64,000 nucleotides of DNA from Desemzia incerta (lineage in GTDB: Bacteria > Bacillota > Bacilli > Lactobacillales > Carnobacteriaceae), in assembly GCF_900115825.1 (NCBI RefSeq), contig NZ_FOXW01000006.1:1-64000 (forward strand), in the 5' to 3' direction. Position numbers and translations under genes: made by a program. Positions 43,028-52,083 of this stretch are shown in pieces. A model generated the notes under the pieces. That model had not been told where the DNA came from and ran no database searches. It was given only the letters and a program-made list of their open reading frames with translations. The first letter of the stretch is position 1, and each line of letters begins with the position of its first letter.

Positions 43028-43669
43028 TTAATTATTTAAGTAATTCTCCCCTAATACTTTTTGAATCACTTTTTCTCCGATGGCTGAAGTCAAAACACCT
43101 AATATCCCGGGCGCAAAAGCAAAGAAAAAAATCATATTTTGTAAACTAAACCAGAATACAATAACCAGACCTCCTATTAGCAACAGCAACCATTTAGCAC
43201 TTTTGACAAGAAGATAGATTTGAGCTGGCAGGGTCCATTTGAAATCAGGGACTAATTTTTCAAATAGAGGTTTGGTGAATAATATGACCCCTCCCAACAC
43301 AATCATCAACAAGGCTGCGTATTTTGCTCCATACCACATAGATCCAGCCATTGAACTCGGGAATGGTATCAACACAAGTAGAATCAAGTAAAAGAATAGA
43401 AAAAAGACAAGCAGTGATTGGAATCTGTTTCGATCTGTGTTTTGGTAATTGTTTTTGAAGTTGGAAAAAGTTTGTTTTCTTTCCTTCTGTACAATGTCTA
43501 AGCTGACTAACACTAGTGCTTTAATAGAAGCCAGTAAAGTGATCACTCCAAATCCCCTGACGAGATAACACCAGAAAAAGAAGCTGTTTTTGATTATTTC
43601 GTAGACAAATTCCGTTAGTCCATATAACTTGGTTACAAATACGTCCATCCTCGTCACTTTTTGTTTCAT
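43028..43669 (-). CDS. DUF624/YesL-like membrane protein
   Basis: A 213-residue membrane protein with about five spans. The N-terminal LTEFVYEIIKNSFFFWCYLV and the L-V-S-L-D-I-V-Q region match the YesL/DUF624 family, which commonly accompanies CUT1 sugar ABC operons; the role is unknown. It has its own ribosome site (AGAGGGAT) and follows a terminator hairpin after the binding-protein gene, so it may be expressed at a lower level than the rest. Confidence 0.72.
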   Translation of the reverse strand: MKQKVTRMDVFVTKLYGLTEFVYEIIKNSFFFWCYLVRGFGVITLLASIKALVLVSLDIVQKERKQTFSNFKNNYQNTDRNRFQSLLVFFLFFYLILLVLIPFPSSMAGSMWYGAKYAALLMIVLGGVILFTKPLFEKLVPDFKWTLPAQIYLLVKSAKWLLLLIGGLVIVFWFSLQNMIFFFAFAPGILGVLTSAIGEKVIQKVLGENYLNN

Positions 43670-43704
43670 TTTCTATCCCTCTTTTACCAATTTTTATCAT
43701 GACA

Positions 43705-43738
43705 CAAAAACTGAAGGAAGTTTCCCTTCAGTTTTTGC
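43705..43738 (-). terminator. Hairpin between binding-protein and DUF624 genes
   Basis: CAAAAACTGAAGG pairs with CCTTCAGTTTTTG; a few Ts lie inside the stem. It could partly stop transcription after the binding-protein gene. Confidence 0.8.
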
Positions 43739-43753
43739 GTGTGAACGATCAGA

Positions 43754-45037
43754 TTATTTCAATCCAAATTCAGCTCTCAATTCTTCAGCTAGTTCTTTCA
43801 ATGGACCTTCAACTGGTGTGTTGTTTAGGTTCAATGTTTCTACTAAAGCTGTAACACGATTTTCAATTTCTGGCACGTCTTTTTGGTATGGTGTGTTAGG
43901 TACAACACTGCCGTTCTCCAATTGATCAACCAATGCTTGTGCGTTGTCTGGTGCACCAGCAAAAGAAAGTACATCATCAGTAGCTCTGTTTACAACCGGT
44001 ACAGCAGAAGCAATATCAGCTTGGATATCTTGTCCCCCGCCGTAAGTTAAGAACTCTAGCAATTCCCAAGCTTCTTCTGGGTAATCTGTTTCGGCATTGA
44101 TACTGATTGGAAGGTAAGCAGCTGGAGATAAGGTTCCTTTGTCGCTTGCGCTTGGAAGCGGAACGATGTCAAACTCAAAGGCAGCATTTTTTTCAAATTC
44201 GACCCAGTCCCAAGGACCAGCCATACTCATTCCAGCCACACCAGATAGGAATAAGCTGGACATTCCTTCTGTTTGTGCACCTGTCGGTTGAACGTTGTAC
44301 TCATTGATCATTGCTTGGCTTAATTCAATCGCTTCAATTGTTTTAGGAGCATCTAACGTAATCTCAGCTGTTTCAGGATCCATAATGTTCGTTCCATGTG
44401 CAGTCAACAATTCTTTCAAGTAAAAGTTTTCAATACCGAATTGAGTCGTTCTGTCTCCATCTTTGACAGTCAACGCTTTAGCAGTTTCTAAAAATTCATC
44501 CATTGTCCAGTCGTCTTCTGGATATTCAATACCTGCTTCGTCGAACATATCTTTATTATAAGCCATTTGAACAGTTGAACGGTCACGAATCATTCCGTAT
44601 TGAGTGCCATCTACTTGTCCTAATTCAATAACACCTGGCTGCAATTCATCTAGATCCAATTTATCAACTTGATCTGAAAGGTCCATCAGTAAGCCGTTCT
44701 CAACAAAAGTTGCATACCCTGCTGGTTGTGTCCAAATCAAATCCGGCAAGTTCCCACCTGCAGCCATCGTCAATACACGTTCATTGTATTCATCGTAAGT
44801 AGCTGAAACTTGTTTGATCGTAATATGTGGATTTTCCTTTGTAAAAGCATCTAAAATTTCTTGTTCTTTCTTAGTTCCTTCAGGGTTATTGTTCCAAGTC
44901 ATGATTGTTAATGTGATCGGCTCTTCTCCGTTACCTGATGTTTCTGCTGAATCTGCAGCATCGCTTCCGCCGCAGCCTGCTAATAATGTTGCTCCTAATA
45001 AAGCCAATGAGTACAACGCTTTTTTACCAAATTTCAT
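43754..45037 (-). CDS. Sugar ABC transporter substrate-binding lipoprotein
   Basis: A 427-residue exported lipoprotein. The lipobox LLAGC follows a signal peptide of 21 residues. The mature part (from ITLTIMTWNNNPEGTKKEQ) matches the CUT1 solute-binding family, with YNKDMFDEAGIEYPEDDWTM near residue 145. It would bind an oligosaccharide outside the cell. It is downstream of two permease genes and a GH1 gene; the sugar is inferred as a beta-glucoside or an acetylated plant oligosaccharide. Confidence 0.9.
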   Translation of the reverse strand: MKFGKKALYSLALLGATLLAGCGGSDAADSAETSGNGEEPITLTIMTWNNNPEGTKKEQEILDAFTKENPHITIKQVSATYDEYNERVLTMAAGGNLPDLIWTQPAGYATFVENGLLMDLSDQVDKLDLDELQPGVIELGQVDGTQYGMIRDRSTVQMAYNKDMFDEAGIEYPEDDWTMDEFLETAKALTVKDGDRTTQFGIENFYLKELLTAHGTNIMDPETAEITLDAPKTIEAIELSQAMINEYNVQPTGAQTEGMSSLFLSGVAGMSMAGPWDWVEFEKNAAFEFDIVPLPSASDKGTLSPAAYLPISINAETDYPEEAWELLEFLTYGGGQDIQADIASAVPVVNRATDDVLSFAGAPDNAQALVDQLENGSVVPNTPYQKDVPEIENRVTALVETLNLNNTPVEGPLKELAEELRAEFGLK

Positions 45038-45055
45038 GATATTCCCTCCAATTTT

Positions 45056-45934
45056 TTATCCTTTATTTCCTTGAGTAGCAATACCTTCAACAAAATATTT
45101 TTGACCTGTAAAGAAAATAACGATCAGCGGTAACAACATTAATGCACTTGCAGCCATCATAGGTCCCCAATAAACCGTTAAAGCCCCTTGGAACTGCATG
45201 ACCCCGATTGCCAATGTATAGTTTTCCATACTTTGCAAATAAATCAACGGTGTCATAAAGTCATTCCAGAATCCCATGAAGCTGAGTAGAGTAACCGTGA
45301 TGATCGAAGCACGAGACATCGGTAAAATCAATTTCCAGTAAATTTGGAATGTGGATGCTCCATCTAAATAAGCAGATTCTTCTACTTCTTTAGGAATCGT
45401 CCGGAAAAACTGTCTCAATAAGAAAATATAGTACGAATTTCCGAAAAACGCTGGCAAAATCAACGGGACCAATGTATCGACAAAACCTAATTTAGACCAA
45501 ATTACATAGACCGGTATCATGGTTACTTGCGGCGGCAACATTAAAGTTGACATCAAAAGCGCAAACCAGACGCCTCTACCTGTAGCTTTGATCCGAGCAA
45601 ACCCATAGGCTACCAATGAACTGGAAACAACAGTCCCCAACGTTCCTAATCCTGCAACTAAAAGAGAATTCTTATAGAATGTTGCAAATGGGACGATATC
45701 AAAAACTTCTTTGAAATTTTCCCAGTCCCAGATTTTAGGCAGTATACTTGGTGGAAAAGCCATAGCCTCATTTTCTGGTTTAAATGCAGTAAAGATCATC
45801 CATAAAAAGGGCGTCAGAAAAATAACAGATAGAAGAATCAACATCAAGTATATTAAGAAACGCTGGACTTTATTCGCTTTGCTTTTACTTTTATATTTCA
45901 CCTTGATTGGTGTATTTTCTTGAGATAACTCCAT
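45056..45934 (-). CDS. Sugar ABC permease, MalG-type
   Basis: A 292-residue inner-membrane permease with six spans. The EAA loop that contacts the ATPase reads ESAYLDGASTFQIYWKLILP (about residues 193-212). A preceding F-L-L-R-Q-F-F segment is typical of the MalG class. It works with the MalF-type protein encoded just upstream. No ATPase gene is in the operon, so it probably shares an MsmK-type ATPase encoded elsewhere. Confidence 0.9.
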   Translation of the reverse strand: MELSQENTPIKVKYKSKSKANKVQRFLIYLMLILLSVIFLTPFLWMIFTAFKPENEAMAFPPSILPKIWDWENFKEVFDIVPFATFYKNSLLVAGLGTLGTVVSSSLVAYGFARIKATGRGVWFALLMSTLMLPPQVTMIPVYVIWSKLGFVDTLVPLILPAFFGNSYYIFLLRQFFRTIPKEVEESAYLDGASTFQIYWKLILPMSRASIITVTLLSFMGFWNDFMTPLIYLQSMENYTLAIGVMQFQGALTVYWGPMMAASALMLLPLIVIFFTGQKYFVEGIATQGNKG

Positions 45935-45960
45935 TCCCTTAACTCCTTTCTTTAAGAATA

Positions 45961-46848
45961 TTAATCTCCGGATTCATAATATACTTGTTTGCCGATAAAT
46001 TTGAAGACGAATGCCGTTAAAATCAGCACTAGAATAAACAGCATCCATGCTAAAGCTGATCCATAACCTTGATTAAAGAACTGGAATCCTTGTTGGTAGA
46101 GATAGAAAACAAAGAACATAGATTGGTAGTTAGGTCCTCCAGAACCTCCACTGACAACGTAAGCTTGGGTAAATACTTGCAATGAACCAATCAGTCCCAT
46201 AATCAATTGAAAAAAGATCACTGGAGATGTTATAGGTACTGTGATGTTCCAGAATTTATGCCATGAGCTGGCTCCATCTATTTCAGCTGCCTCATATAGG
46301 GATGTGGGAACTTCTTGCAGACCGGCCAAATAGATAACCATTCCTCCCCCGACTCCCCACAAACTCATGATAATGAGTGTTGGTTTGACCATTTGCTCAC
46401 TCAACAACCACATGGATGTTGGAAGATTGAAAAAGTCTAGAATAGCATTTGCGATTCCAAAGTTTGGTTGAAAAATCAACATCCACAACAGCGAAGTCGC
46501 AACGGTTGGTACAATGGACGGCAAGTAAAATATTGTTCGAAATACACCCATGAATTTTACTTTTGTATTCAAAAGGACCGCTAACAAGTATCCGGTAACT
46601 AAACTTAATGGGACACTCAATAACGTATAAAATATCGTGTTGCCTAAAGACTTCCAGAACAATGGATCATCTGAGAACATTTGCTTGTAGTTATCTAACC
46701 CTACAAATTCAGGGGTCCCGAATCCAGATGAGTTGGTAAACGATAAATAAAGCGAATAAACCATTGGACCAGCTGTTAACAAGAGAAATCCTATGATCCA
46801 GGGAAAGGTAAACAGATAAAATAATTTATTTCGTTTTTTGCTTAACAT
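45961..46848 (-). CDS. Sugar ABC permease, MalF-type
   Basis: A 295-residue permease with six spans. The EAA loop reads LYEAAEIDGASSWHKFWNIT (about residues 183-202). The opening KRNKLFYLFTFPWIIGFLLL is typical of CUT1 MalF proteins. Its start overlaps the end of the GH1 gene by 23 bases, showing tight coupling. It forms the channel with the MalG-type partner. Confidence 0.9.
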   Translation of the reverse strand: MLSKKRNKLFYLFTFPWIIGFLLLTAGPMVYSLYLSFTNSSGFGTPEFVGLDNYKQMFSDDPLFWKSLGNTIFYTLLSVPLSLVTGYLLAVLLNTKVKFMGVFRTIFYLPSIVPTVATSLLWMLIFQPNFGIANAILDFFNLPTSMWLLSEQMVKPTLIIMSLWGVGGGMVIYLAGLQEVPTSLYEAAEIDGASSWHKFWNITVPITSPVIFFQLIMGLIGSLQVFTQAYVVSGGSGGPNYQSMFFVFYLYQQGFQFFNQGYGSALAWMLFILVLILTAFVFKFIGKQVYYESGD

Positions 46849-48256
46849 TCTTTACCTCCTTTTCATCAGAGAAGCCATTATTTTCACTCACTTGTTTAAA
46901 CCAATATCCTGATTTCTTCAATGTCTTGACTTGTGTTCGAATATCATTGGACACTAATCCATATCGATTCCGGTAAGCATTTGTCCAAGACCAGTTGTCG
47001 ATTGCTGTCCATAAGTGATATCCTCTACAATCAGAACCTGCTTCTATTCCTTTATGCAACCACTCTAAATGCTCTTTGATGAAATCGATTCTATAAAAGT
47101 CATCAATTTGTCCTTCAGCATTCATGAACCGTTCTTCTTGAGAAACGCCCATTCCGTTTTCTGAGACGAACCAAGGAATATTGCCGTAATTGTCGCGAAT
47201 ATTCAATGAAATATCATACAACGCTTGTGGATAAATTTCCCACCCTTTATCTACATTCATTCTTCTTCTAGGCATTTCATAGTCATCAAAATACTGATTA
47301 GGCATCCAATCAGATGCTGAACTTGGAATGATGCTTGGTTCTTTTGCACGGGAAGGATGATAAAAATTCACTCCCAATAGATCGATCGTATTTTGTTTGA
47401 TCAGTATTTTTTCTTCTTCTGTACTTTCCCATAACACTCCATCAGCCGTTAATAATTCTACTAATTCAGAAGGGAATTCCCCCAAAACAGCAGGATCAAG
47501 AAAAAGTTGATTCTTCCACAAGTCGGCGATTCGACTAGCTTTTAGATCTTCTGCTCTGTCACTGGCTGGATAAGAAGGTGTCAGATTTAAAATCGTTCCT
47601 ATTTGCTGACCATCTCTATCCCATCCGCCAGAGCGAAAAGCTTCTATCGTTTTTGCTGTAGCTAATACGATATTGTAGGCTACTTGGACCGCTTTCTTTC
47701 CGTTGCGGATGTTTGGATAGTGGAACTGGTACAAATATTGTCCGTCAACCACAACCATCGGCTCATTGAAAACGAACCAATAACGGACTTTGTCTCCATA
47801 CAACGCAAAACATTGCTGAGTGAATTTGACGAACAAGTCAACGACTTTCTTAGACTCCCAGCCGCCATACTGATGGTACAATTCAACAGGAAGATCGAAA
47901 TGATGCAGCCCTACAAATGGTTCAATCCCTGCCTCCAGCAAAGTATCAATCACATTATGATAAAATTGGACTCCGTCTTCATTTAAAGATGCTGTTTCAA
48001 AATCGTCGATTAATCTTGTCCACTGAATAGAAATCCGAAGAGAATTCAGTCCAGCTTCTTTCATCAATTGAATATCTTCTTTATAACTATTGTAAAAATT
48101 TGATGCTGTATTTGGACCTACTTGATTGTAGAATTTTTCTGGTTCTATATCATACCAATGGTCAAATACATTCGCATGCGGCTTGTTGAACCTGCCTTCT
48201 GCTTGAGGACCGGATGTGGCTGATCCCCACCAAAATTGCTCTGGAAATTTCTTCAC
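46826..48256 (-). CDS. GH1 beta-glucosidase-type glycosidase
   Basis: A 476-residue TIM-barrel glycosidase of family GH1. The acid/base is E165 in FNEP and the nucleophile E366 in VSENGMG; FWWGSATSGPQAEG opens the fold. The late loop reads NWSWTNAYRNRYGL, unlike standard beta-glucosidases (NFEW) and lacking the lysine usual for 6-phospho enzymes, so the outer sugar preference is unclear. An ABC importer in the same operon fits an unphosphorylated substrate. There is no signal peptide; it works inside the cell. Confidence 0.88.
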   Translation of the reverse strand: MKKFPEQFWWGSATSGPQAEGRFNKPHANVFDHWYDIEPEKFYNQVGPNTASNFYNSYKEDIQLMKEAGLNSLRISIQWTRLIDDFETASLNEDGVQFYHNVIDTLLEAGIEPFVGLHHFDLPVELYHQYGGWESKKVVDLFVKFTQQCFALYGDKVRYWFVFNEPMVVVDGQYLYQFHYPNIRNGKKAVQVAYNIVLATAKTIEAFRSGGWDRDGQQIGTILNLTPSYPASDRAEDLKASRIADLWKNQLFLDPAVLGEFPSELVELLTADGVLWESTEEEKILIKQNTIDLLGVNFYHPSRAKEPSIIPSSASDWMPNQYFDDYEMPRRRMNVDKGWEIYPQALYDISLNIRDNYGNIPWFVSENGMGVSQEERFMNAEGQIDDFYRIDFIKEHLEWLHKGIEAGSDCRGYHLWTAIDNWSWTNAYRNRYGLVSNDIRTQVKTLKKSGYWFKQVSENNGFSDEKEVKNVKQKTK

Positions 48257-48274
48257 TGCTTTTCCCTCACTCTC

Positions 48275-49246
48275 TTAAAACGCTTTCATTTCATTGTGGA
48301 TAAAAAACCCTCTTACTTTATCCGCTACCTTAGGGTAATATTCATGTCCATATTCTGGTAACAGAATCACATCTTTTGGACTGGTAATCTTATTGAATAC
48401 AGCAAACTGAGTTGAAGGAAAGCAAATCTCATCATCTAACCCTGTCGCCATGATTACTTCGGCTTTGATTCTAGGAGCAAAATGTTGTACATCAATATAT
48501 TCCAAGGTTCTAAAAAAGTTCTCTTCATTTTCATGCAGCGGATCTCTGAATCTGAACCAGTAAAATAATTCTTCATAAGCAGAATTTTTGATATCCAATT
48601 CAAAAGCTCGGCGATAATCGCTCAAATATGGATGCGTTGTGAAAACACGTTTGATCCTGGGTTCGAGAGCTGCGCACACTAAAGCTAACGCTCCTCCTTG
48701 TGAAGCTCCTTGAACAAAAATACTTTCTTCATCTACTTCACCTAAAGACATCAGGATTCTAGAAGCAATGACCGTATCTAAAAAAACACGCTTGAAATAC
48801 AATGCTTCTGGTCCTTCTTCGATTCCTCTGATGATCAATCCTCTTAAAGCTGTTCCTACAGTAGAAGATTCAATATTCTCAGATTTCCCTCCTTGCCCTC
48901 TGCAATCCATTGCCATGACGACGAATCCTTCAGCAACCCATCCAATTTTCTCACTAAAATCGCCGCTATTTACATGATAACCATGAAATTGAAGCAGCCC
49001 TGGGAATATGACGCCTTTTCCTTTCGGTTTAAGCAATTGACAAGAGATTCTTGTTCCGTCAAAACTAGTAAAAGTCAATATGTAGCAATCTGCAACATTA
49101 GAAGCAACAGCTGCTCGTTCTAATTGGTAATCTAGTGAAAGGTTTTCTAATTTGGATAATTCCTTATCCCAAAAAGCATCAAAATCATGAGGTTTTTGAC
49201 CTCTTCCCTCATACTGCAAAAGTTTTTCTAGGGATTCTTGTATCAT
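48275..49246 (-). CDS. CE7-family acetyl xylan esterase/cephalosporin deacetylase-like
   Basis: A 323-residue alpha/beta-hydrolase of carbohydrate esterase family 7. The nucleophile serine lies in VQGASQGGALAL (about residue 184), with the R-G-Q-G-G segment before it and the D-E-I-C/E-H-Y tail as other triad parts. It removes acetyl groups from oligosaccharides. MIQESLEKLLQ is taken as start because AAGGAGG precedes it by six bases. It is first gene of the operon; de-acetylating before GH1 cleavage gives a sensible order. Confidence 0.88.
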   Translation of the reverse strand: MIQESLEKLLQYEGRGQKPHDFDAFWDKELSKLENLSLDYQLERAAVASNVADCYILTFTSFDGTRISCQLLKPKGKGVIFPGLLQFHGYHVNSGDFSEKIGWVAEGFVVMAMDCRGQGGKSENIESSTVGTALRGLIIRGIEEGPEALYFKRVFLDTVIASRILMSLGEVDEESIFVQGASQGGALALVCAALEPRIKRVFTTHPYLSDYRRAFELDIKNSAYEELFYWFRFRDPLHENEENFFRTLEYIDVQHFAPRIKAEVIMATGLDDEICFPSTQFAVFNKITSPKDVILLPEYGHEYYPKVADKVRGFFIHNEMKAF

Positions 49247-49268
49247 TTGATTCCTCCTTCTCAAGATA

Positions 49269-49282
49269 GTTAAGCGCTTACA
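49269..49282 (-). promoter_or_regulatory. cre site of the glycoside operon
   Basis: TGTAAGCGCTTAAC on the minus strand, matching the cre core TGNAANCGNTNNCA except the last two bases. It lies just downstream of the promoter, where CcpA would block elongation. Confidence 0.7.
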
Positions 49283-49288
49283 AATCAT

Positions 49289-49325
49289 ATTATAGTATAT
49301 ATAAATTTTAAAGTAAATATATACT
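49289..49325 (-). promoter_or_regulatory. Promoter and GntR-type operator of the glycoside operon
   Basis: TTTACT, 17 bases, TATAAT on the minus strand (49289-49317). An inverted repeat AGTATATAT (49294-49302) and ATATATACT (49317-49325) covers the promoter. The divergent GntR-family protein is the obvious candidate to bind it. Confidence 0.7.
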
Positions 49326-49462
49326 TTTAAAATTTTAAAATAATTATTATTTCTACATAAAGACTATTTTTCTACCTTATCTTTCAAAGTATGCAGGAAG
49401 TAAGATATAATGAATCAGTAAACAGTTGATGATTTCTTTATAGCCTTTTAAGGAGAACCCGT

Positions 49463-50173
49463 ATGCAAAAATACTTATTTATCTATAATGATATGAAAAA
49501 CAGGATTTTAAATGGTGAATTCGTTGCGAATGAAAAACTCCCTTTTGAAAAAGACCTTTGTATTTCGTACAACACCAGTAAGATGACGATCAAAAAAGCA
49601 TTTGATTTACTTGTAGAAGATGGATTGATCATCAAAAAGCGCGGTGTAGGTACGTTTATTAAAGATATCAATTCTAAAGAAATGGAAAGATTGATCGTCA
49701 CCAGTCAGTTCCAAGGGTTGACCTCTACAAATCCAAAAAATAAAATAACCAGTAAAATATTGAAGTTCAATATCATCCCTGCTGACTCTGATATCGAAAG
49801 ACAGTTGAATCTTACTCCTGATTCATTTGTGTATGATATCCATCGAGTACGTTACACCAACGGACAGCCGACTGTTATTGAGCAAACCTATATGCCGATT
49901 GATTTAATTGTTGGATTGAACAAAACACATTTAAAGAATTCGTTATACAAGTATATTGAAGAAGAATTGAATTACAAAATCCAAAGCGCACATCGAAGAG
50001 TTTCCGTTCGAAAAGCTACCGAGGAGGAAGCTCAAAATTTAGAATTACAAGTTGGAGATCCAGTAGCTGTTGCAGAGCAAGTGGCTTATTTTGATAACGG
50101 ACGAGCTTTTGAATATTCTTTCTCTGTTCACCACTACAACTTCTACAGTGCCCAATTTATTGTAACCAAATAA
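49463..50173 (+). CDS. GntR-family regulator (HutC/UTRA type)
   Basis: A 236-residue regulator. The N-terminal winged HTH (about residues 1-68) includes ILNGEFVANEKLPFEKDLC and TSKMTIKKAFDLLVEDGLI. A UTRA ligand domain follows from about residue 95, with VRYTNGQPTVIEQTYMPIDL. HutC-type regulators sense sugar phosphates or free sugars. It is divergent from the CE7-GH1-ABC operon and most likely represses it until the sugar enters. Confidence 0.88.
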   Translation: MQKYLFIYNDMKNRILNGEFVANEKLPFEKDLCISYNTSKMTIKKAFDLLVEDGLIIKKRGVGTFIKDINSKEMERLIVTSQFQGLTSTNPKNKITSKILKFNIIPADSDIERQLNLTPDSFVYDIHRVRYTNGQPTVIEQTYMPIDLIVGLNKTHLKNSLYKYIEEELNYKIQSAHRRVSVRKATEEEAQNLELQVGDPVAVAEQVAYFDNGRAFEYSFSVHHYNFYSAQFIVTK

Positions 50174-50221
50174 AAAAATCTGCTGAAGACAATCGCTTGA
50201 TTGGTCTTTAGCAGATTTTTT
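50173..50221. terminator. Bidirectional terminator
   Basis: AAAAAATCTGCT.AAGAC pairs with GTCTT.AGCAGATTTTTT between the convergent GntR and PAS genes. Confidence 0.87.
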
Positions 50222-50235
50222 ATGTACATTACACT

Positions 50236-51219
50236 TTATAAAATGGTTTGGTTCCCGCCATTTGTTTGAGCAGCATACAATTTTTGAGTCGTTTTTTGGA
50301 TAAATTCACTGACAGTTTCAGTTGTTTTGTATAAAGAAACTCCGGAACTTACGCTGATTCGTCTTGGAATGGCGAAAAATGTATCTGAGACCATCTGTCT
50401 GATTGTTTCAGCAATATCGTAAGCTTCTTCTGTATCGGTATTTTCCAATAAAATTAAGAATACAGCTTCTCTGTATCGTCCTGCAGAGTATTTGTCTTGG
50501 ATAGTTGTTTTAATGATTTTACCAGTTTCTTTCAAGACTTCCTCGCTGAGGATTATCCCGTACTCTTCCTCCAATAATGGATACTTGTCAATGTTCATCA
50601 CGATCATAGACAAGGGTTGATCTTGCTTTTTAGCTCTGTTGGCATACTTGGCAAATTCCAATAAAATAGCCGAACGGCTGTATAAAGAAGTGATCACGTC
50701 TTGTTTCATTTGATTTTTCAATGTCTTGTTTTTGACCATCAAATCTTCACGTTCTTTTTCTTCTTTAGTCACGTCAAAAACGATTCCTTTAAGAAATAGT
50801 GGTTTTCCATCTTCAGTACGTTCTGTAACCTTTCCGCGATCCTTGTAGACTTTCCATGACCCGTCTTTTGCTTGGATACGGTATTTCACTTCCCATACAG
50901 GAATTTTTCCATAAAGATGATCCATCATCGAATTCATGACCATATCTTTATCGTCAGGGTGAACTTTATCTGTAAAAAACTCATACGGTACTTTTTCTGG
51001 CAAGTCTTCTTTCATATACCCAATAGCTTCAGCTTTTAAGGGATTAAACGTCACTTCATTAGTTGTGAAATCCCAAAACCATTGACCTAAATTTCCTGAC
51101 CACCCAAACTCAAGTCGTTCTGTTTCTTGGAAGGTTTTCAATAACTCTCTATTCAAGCGATTTAAAGCTTCTATTTTTACCAGGAGCTCTTCTTTCGTTT
51201 GTTCTTTATAATCTTGCAT
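50236..51219 (-). CDS. PAS-domain protein with degenerate GGDEF domain
   Basis: A 327-residue soluble protein. Residues about 1-35 form a coiled coil; about 40-150 a PAS fold (FGWSGNLGQWFWDFTTNEVT, then VKYRIQAKDGSWKVYKDRGK); about 165-325 a GGDEF fold. The signature that should read GGDEF reads AGRYREAVF, so cyclase activity is not expected. It may still bind GTP or a partner. It is monocistronic and convergent with the GntR gene. I infer a sensory or adaptor role. Confidence 0.8.
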   Translation of the reverse strand: MQDYKEQTKEELLVKIEALNRLNRELLKTFQETERLEFGWSGNLGQWFWDFTTNEVTFNPLKAEAIGYMKEDLPEKVPYEFFTDKVHPDDKDMVMNSMMDHLYGKIPVWEVKYRIQAKDGSWKVYKDRGKVTERTEDGKPLFLKGIVFDVTKEEKEREDLMVKNKTLKNQMKQDVITSLYSRSAILLEFAKYANRAKKQDQPLSMIVMNIDKYPLLEEEYGIILSEEVLKETGKIIKTTIQDKYSAGRYREAVFLILLENTDTEEAYDIAETIRQMVSDTFFAIPRRISVSSGVSLYKTTETVSEFIQKTTQKLYAAQTNGGNQTIL

Positions 51220-51411
51220 TGTAAGCCTCCTTTAGAATCTCATTCATTCTAAACTCTGTCTTACCTAGTGTAAGCTATTCTATTACTTCGTTCAACAGCC
51301 TCAAGGAAATATCATTTTTTGTTCATATATCGGTAACATTTCAACGTTATTAAAAGAACTTTTGGTCTAAAGAGATCAAAATTATATCTCTCCTATATTA
51401 AATTCACTATT
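51220..51411. other. Intergenic stretch with no recognised element
   Basis: It holds 192 AT-rich bases between the divergent PAS gene leader and the persulfide operon terminator. I see no repeat, ORF or RNA in it. Confidence 0.4.
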
Positions 51412-51457
51412 CAAAAAAGCTTCCATTATCTTGTCTAAAACAAAATAATGGAAGCTT
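51412..51457 (-). terminator. Terminator of the persulfide-response operon
   Basis: AAGCTTCCATTAT pairs fully with ATAATGGAAGCTT, followed by TTTTTT on the minus strand. Confidence 0.87.
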
Positions 51458-51526
51458 ATAGAGAGTCTATTGAATCCAGATATTTCTGGATGGCAGTTTC
51501 TGTTTAGTCAATAACAAGCAAGTTTC

Positions 51527-51787
51527 CTATCTGCTCTTCATCAATAATTGGATCGCTTGTTGGATACTTTCTTCTCCCGTGCTGCCTTCTTTGATGTTTT
51601 CTTGCACACATTCAACCAAGTTTTCAGCCACGATCAAGCTGATCGCACGATCGATACTGGAACGAACAGCTGACAATTGTGTCACGATATCTGAACATTC
51701 TTTCCCTTCTTCTATCATGTTCAATACTCCATGCAATTGACCATCAGAACGTTTCAATCGGTTGACGATCTTGGCATTGTATTCCAT
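51527..51787 (-). CDS. cstR: CsoR/CstR-family persulfide-sensing repressor
   Basis: An 86-residue CsoR-family protein. MEYNAKIVNRLKRSDGQLHG opens the DNA-binding part. Two cysteines lie in EEGKECSD and NLVECVQ; no histidine is found four residues before the second cysteine, which speaks for the sulfur-sensing CstR type over copper CsoR. The start overlaps the upstream stop codon (TAATG). It is last gene of an operon of rhodaneses, CoA-disulfide reductase, thioredoxin and yidD, and operators of CstR form lie at the operon start. Confidence 0.87.
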   Translation of the reverse strand: MEYNAKIVNRLKRSDGQLHGVLNMIEEGKECSDIVTQLSAVRSSIDRAISLIVAENLVECVQENIKEGSTGEESIQQAIQLLMKSR

Positions 51788-52083
51788 TAAACAACTTCTC
51801 CTCTCCAAGCAGAAATTCCACCCATGACATTGGTTACTTTGTAGCCCTCTTTTGACAACTCTTGACACGCCATTGAAGAACGAGCTCCTGAGTGACACAT
51901 GACATAATATTCTTGGTTTTTATCCAATTTTTCTTTTGCCGCTGAAAGGTCGCTTAAAGGTATATGAACAGCTCCATCCAAATGACCATTTTCCCATTCG
52001 TTCATTTCTCTAACGTCTACTAAAGGAAGCTTTTCTTTTTTCCACTTTTGTTCAAATTCCGGCATTGATATTGAGTTATACAT
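51787..52083 (-). CDS. Rhodanese-domain protein
   Basis: A 98-residue single-domain sulfurtransferase. The active-site loop is CHSGARSS, with the catalytic cysteine at about residue 66; VDVREMNEWENGHL and GGISAWRGEVV are family marks. Its start overlaps the stop of the CoA-disulfide reductase gene (TAATG) and its own stop overlaps the cstR start. It would pass sulfane sulfur from persulfides to an acceptor in the cytoplasm. Confidence 0.9.
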   Translation of the reverse strand: MYNSISMPEFEQKWKKEKLPLVDVREMNEWENGHLDGAVHIPLSDLSAAKEKLDKNQEYYVMCHSGARSSMACQELSKEGYKVTNVMGGISAWRGEVV

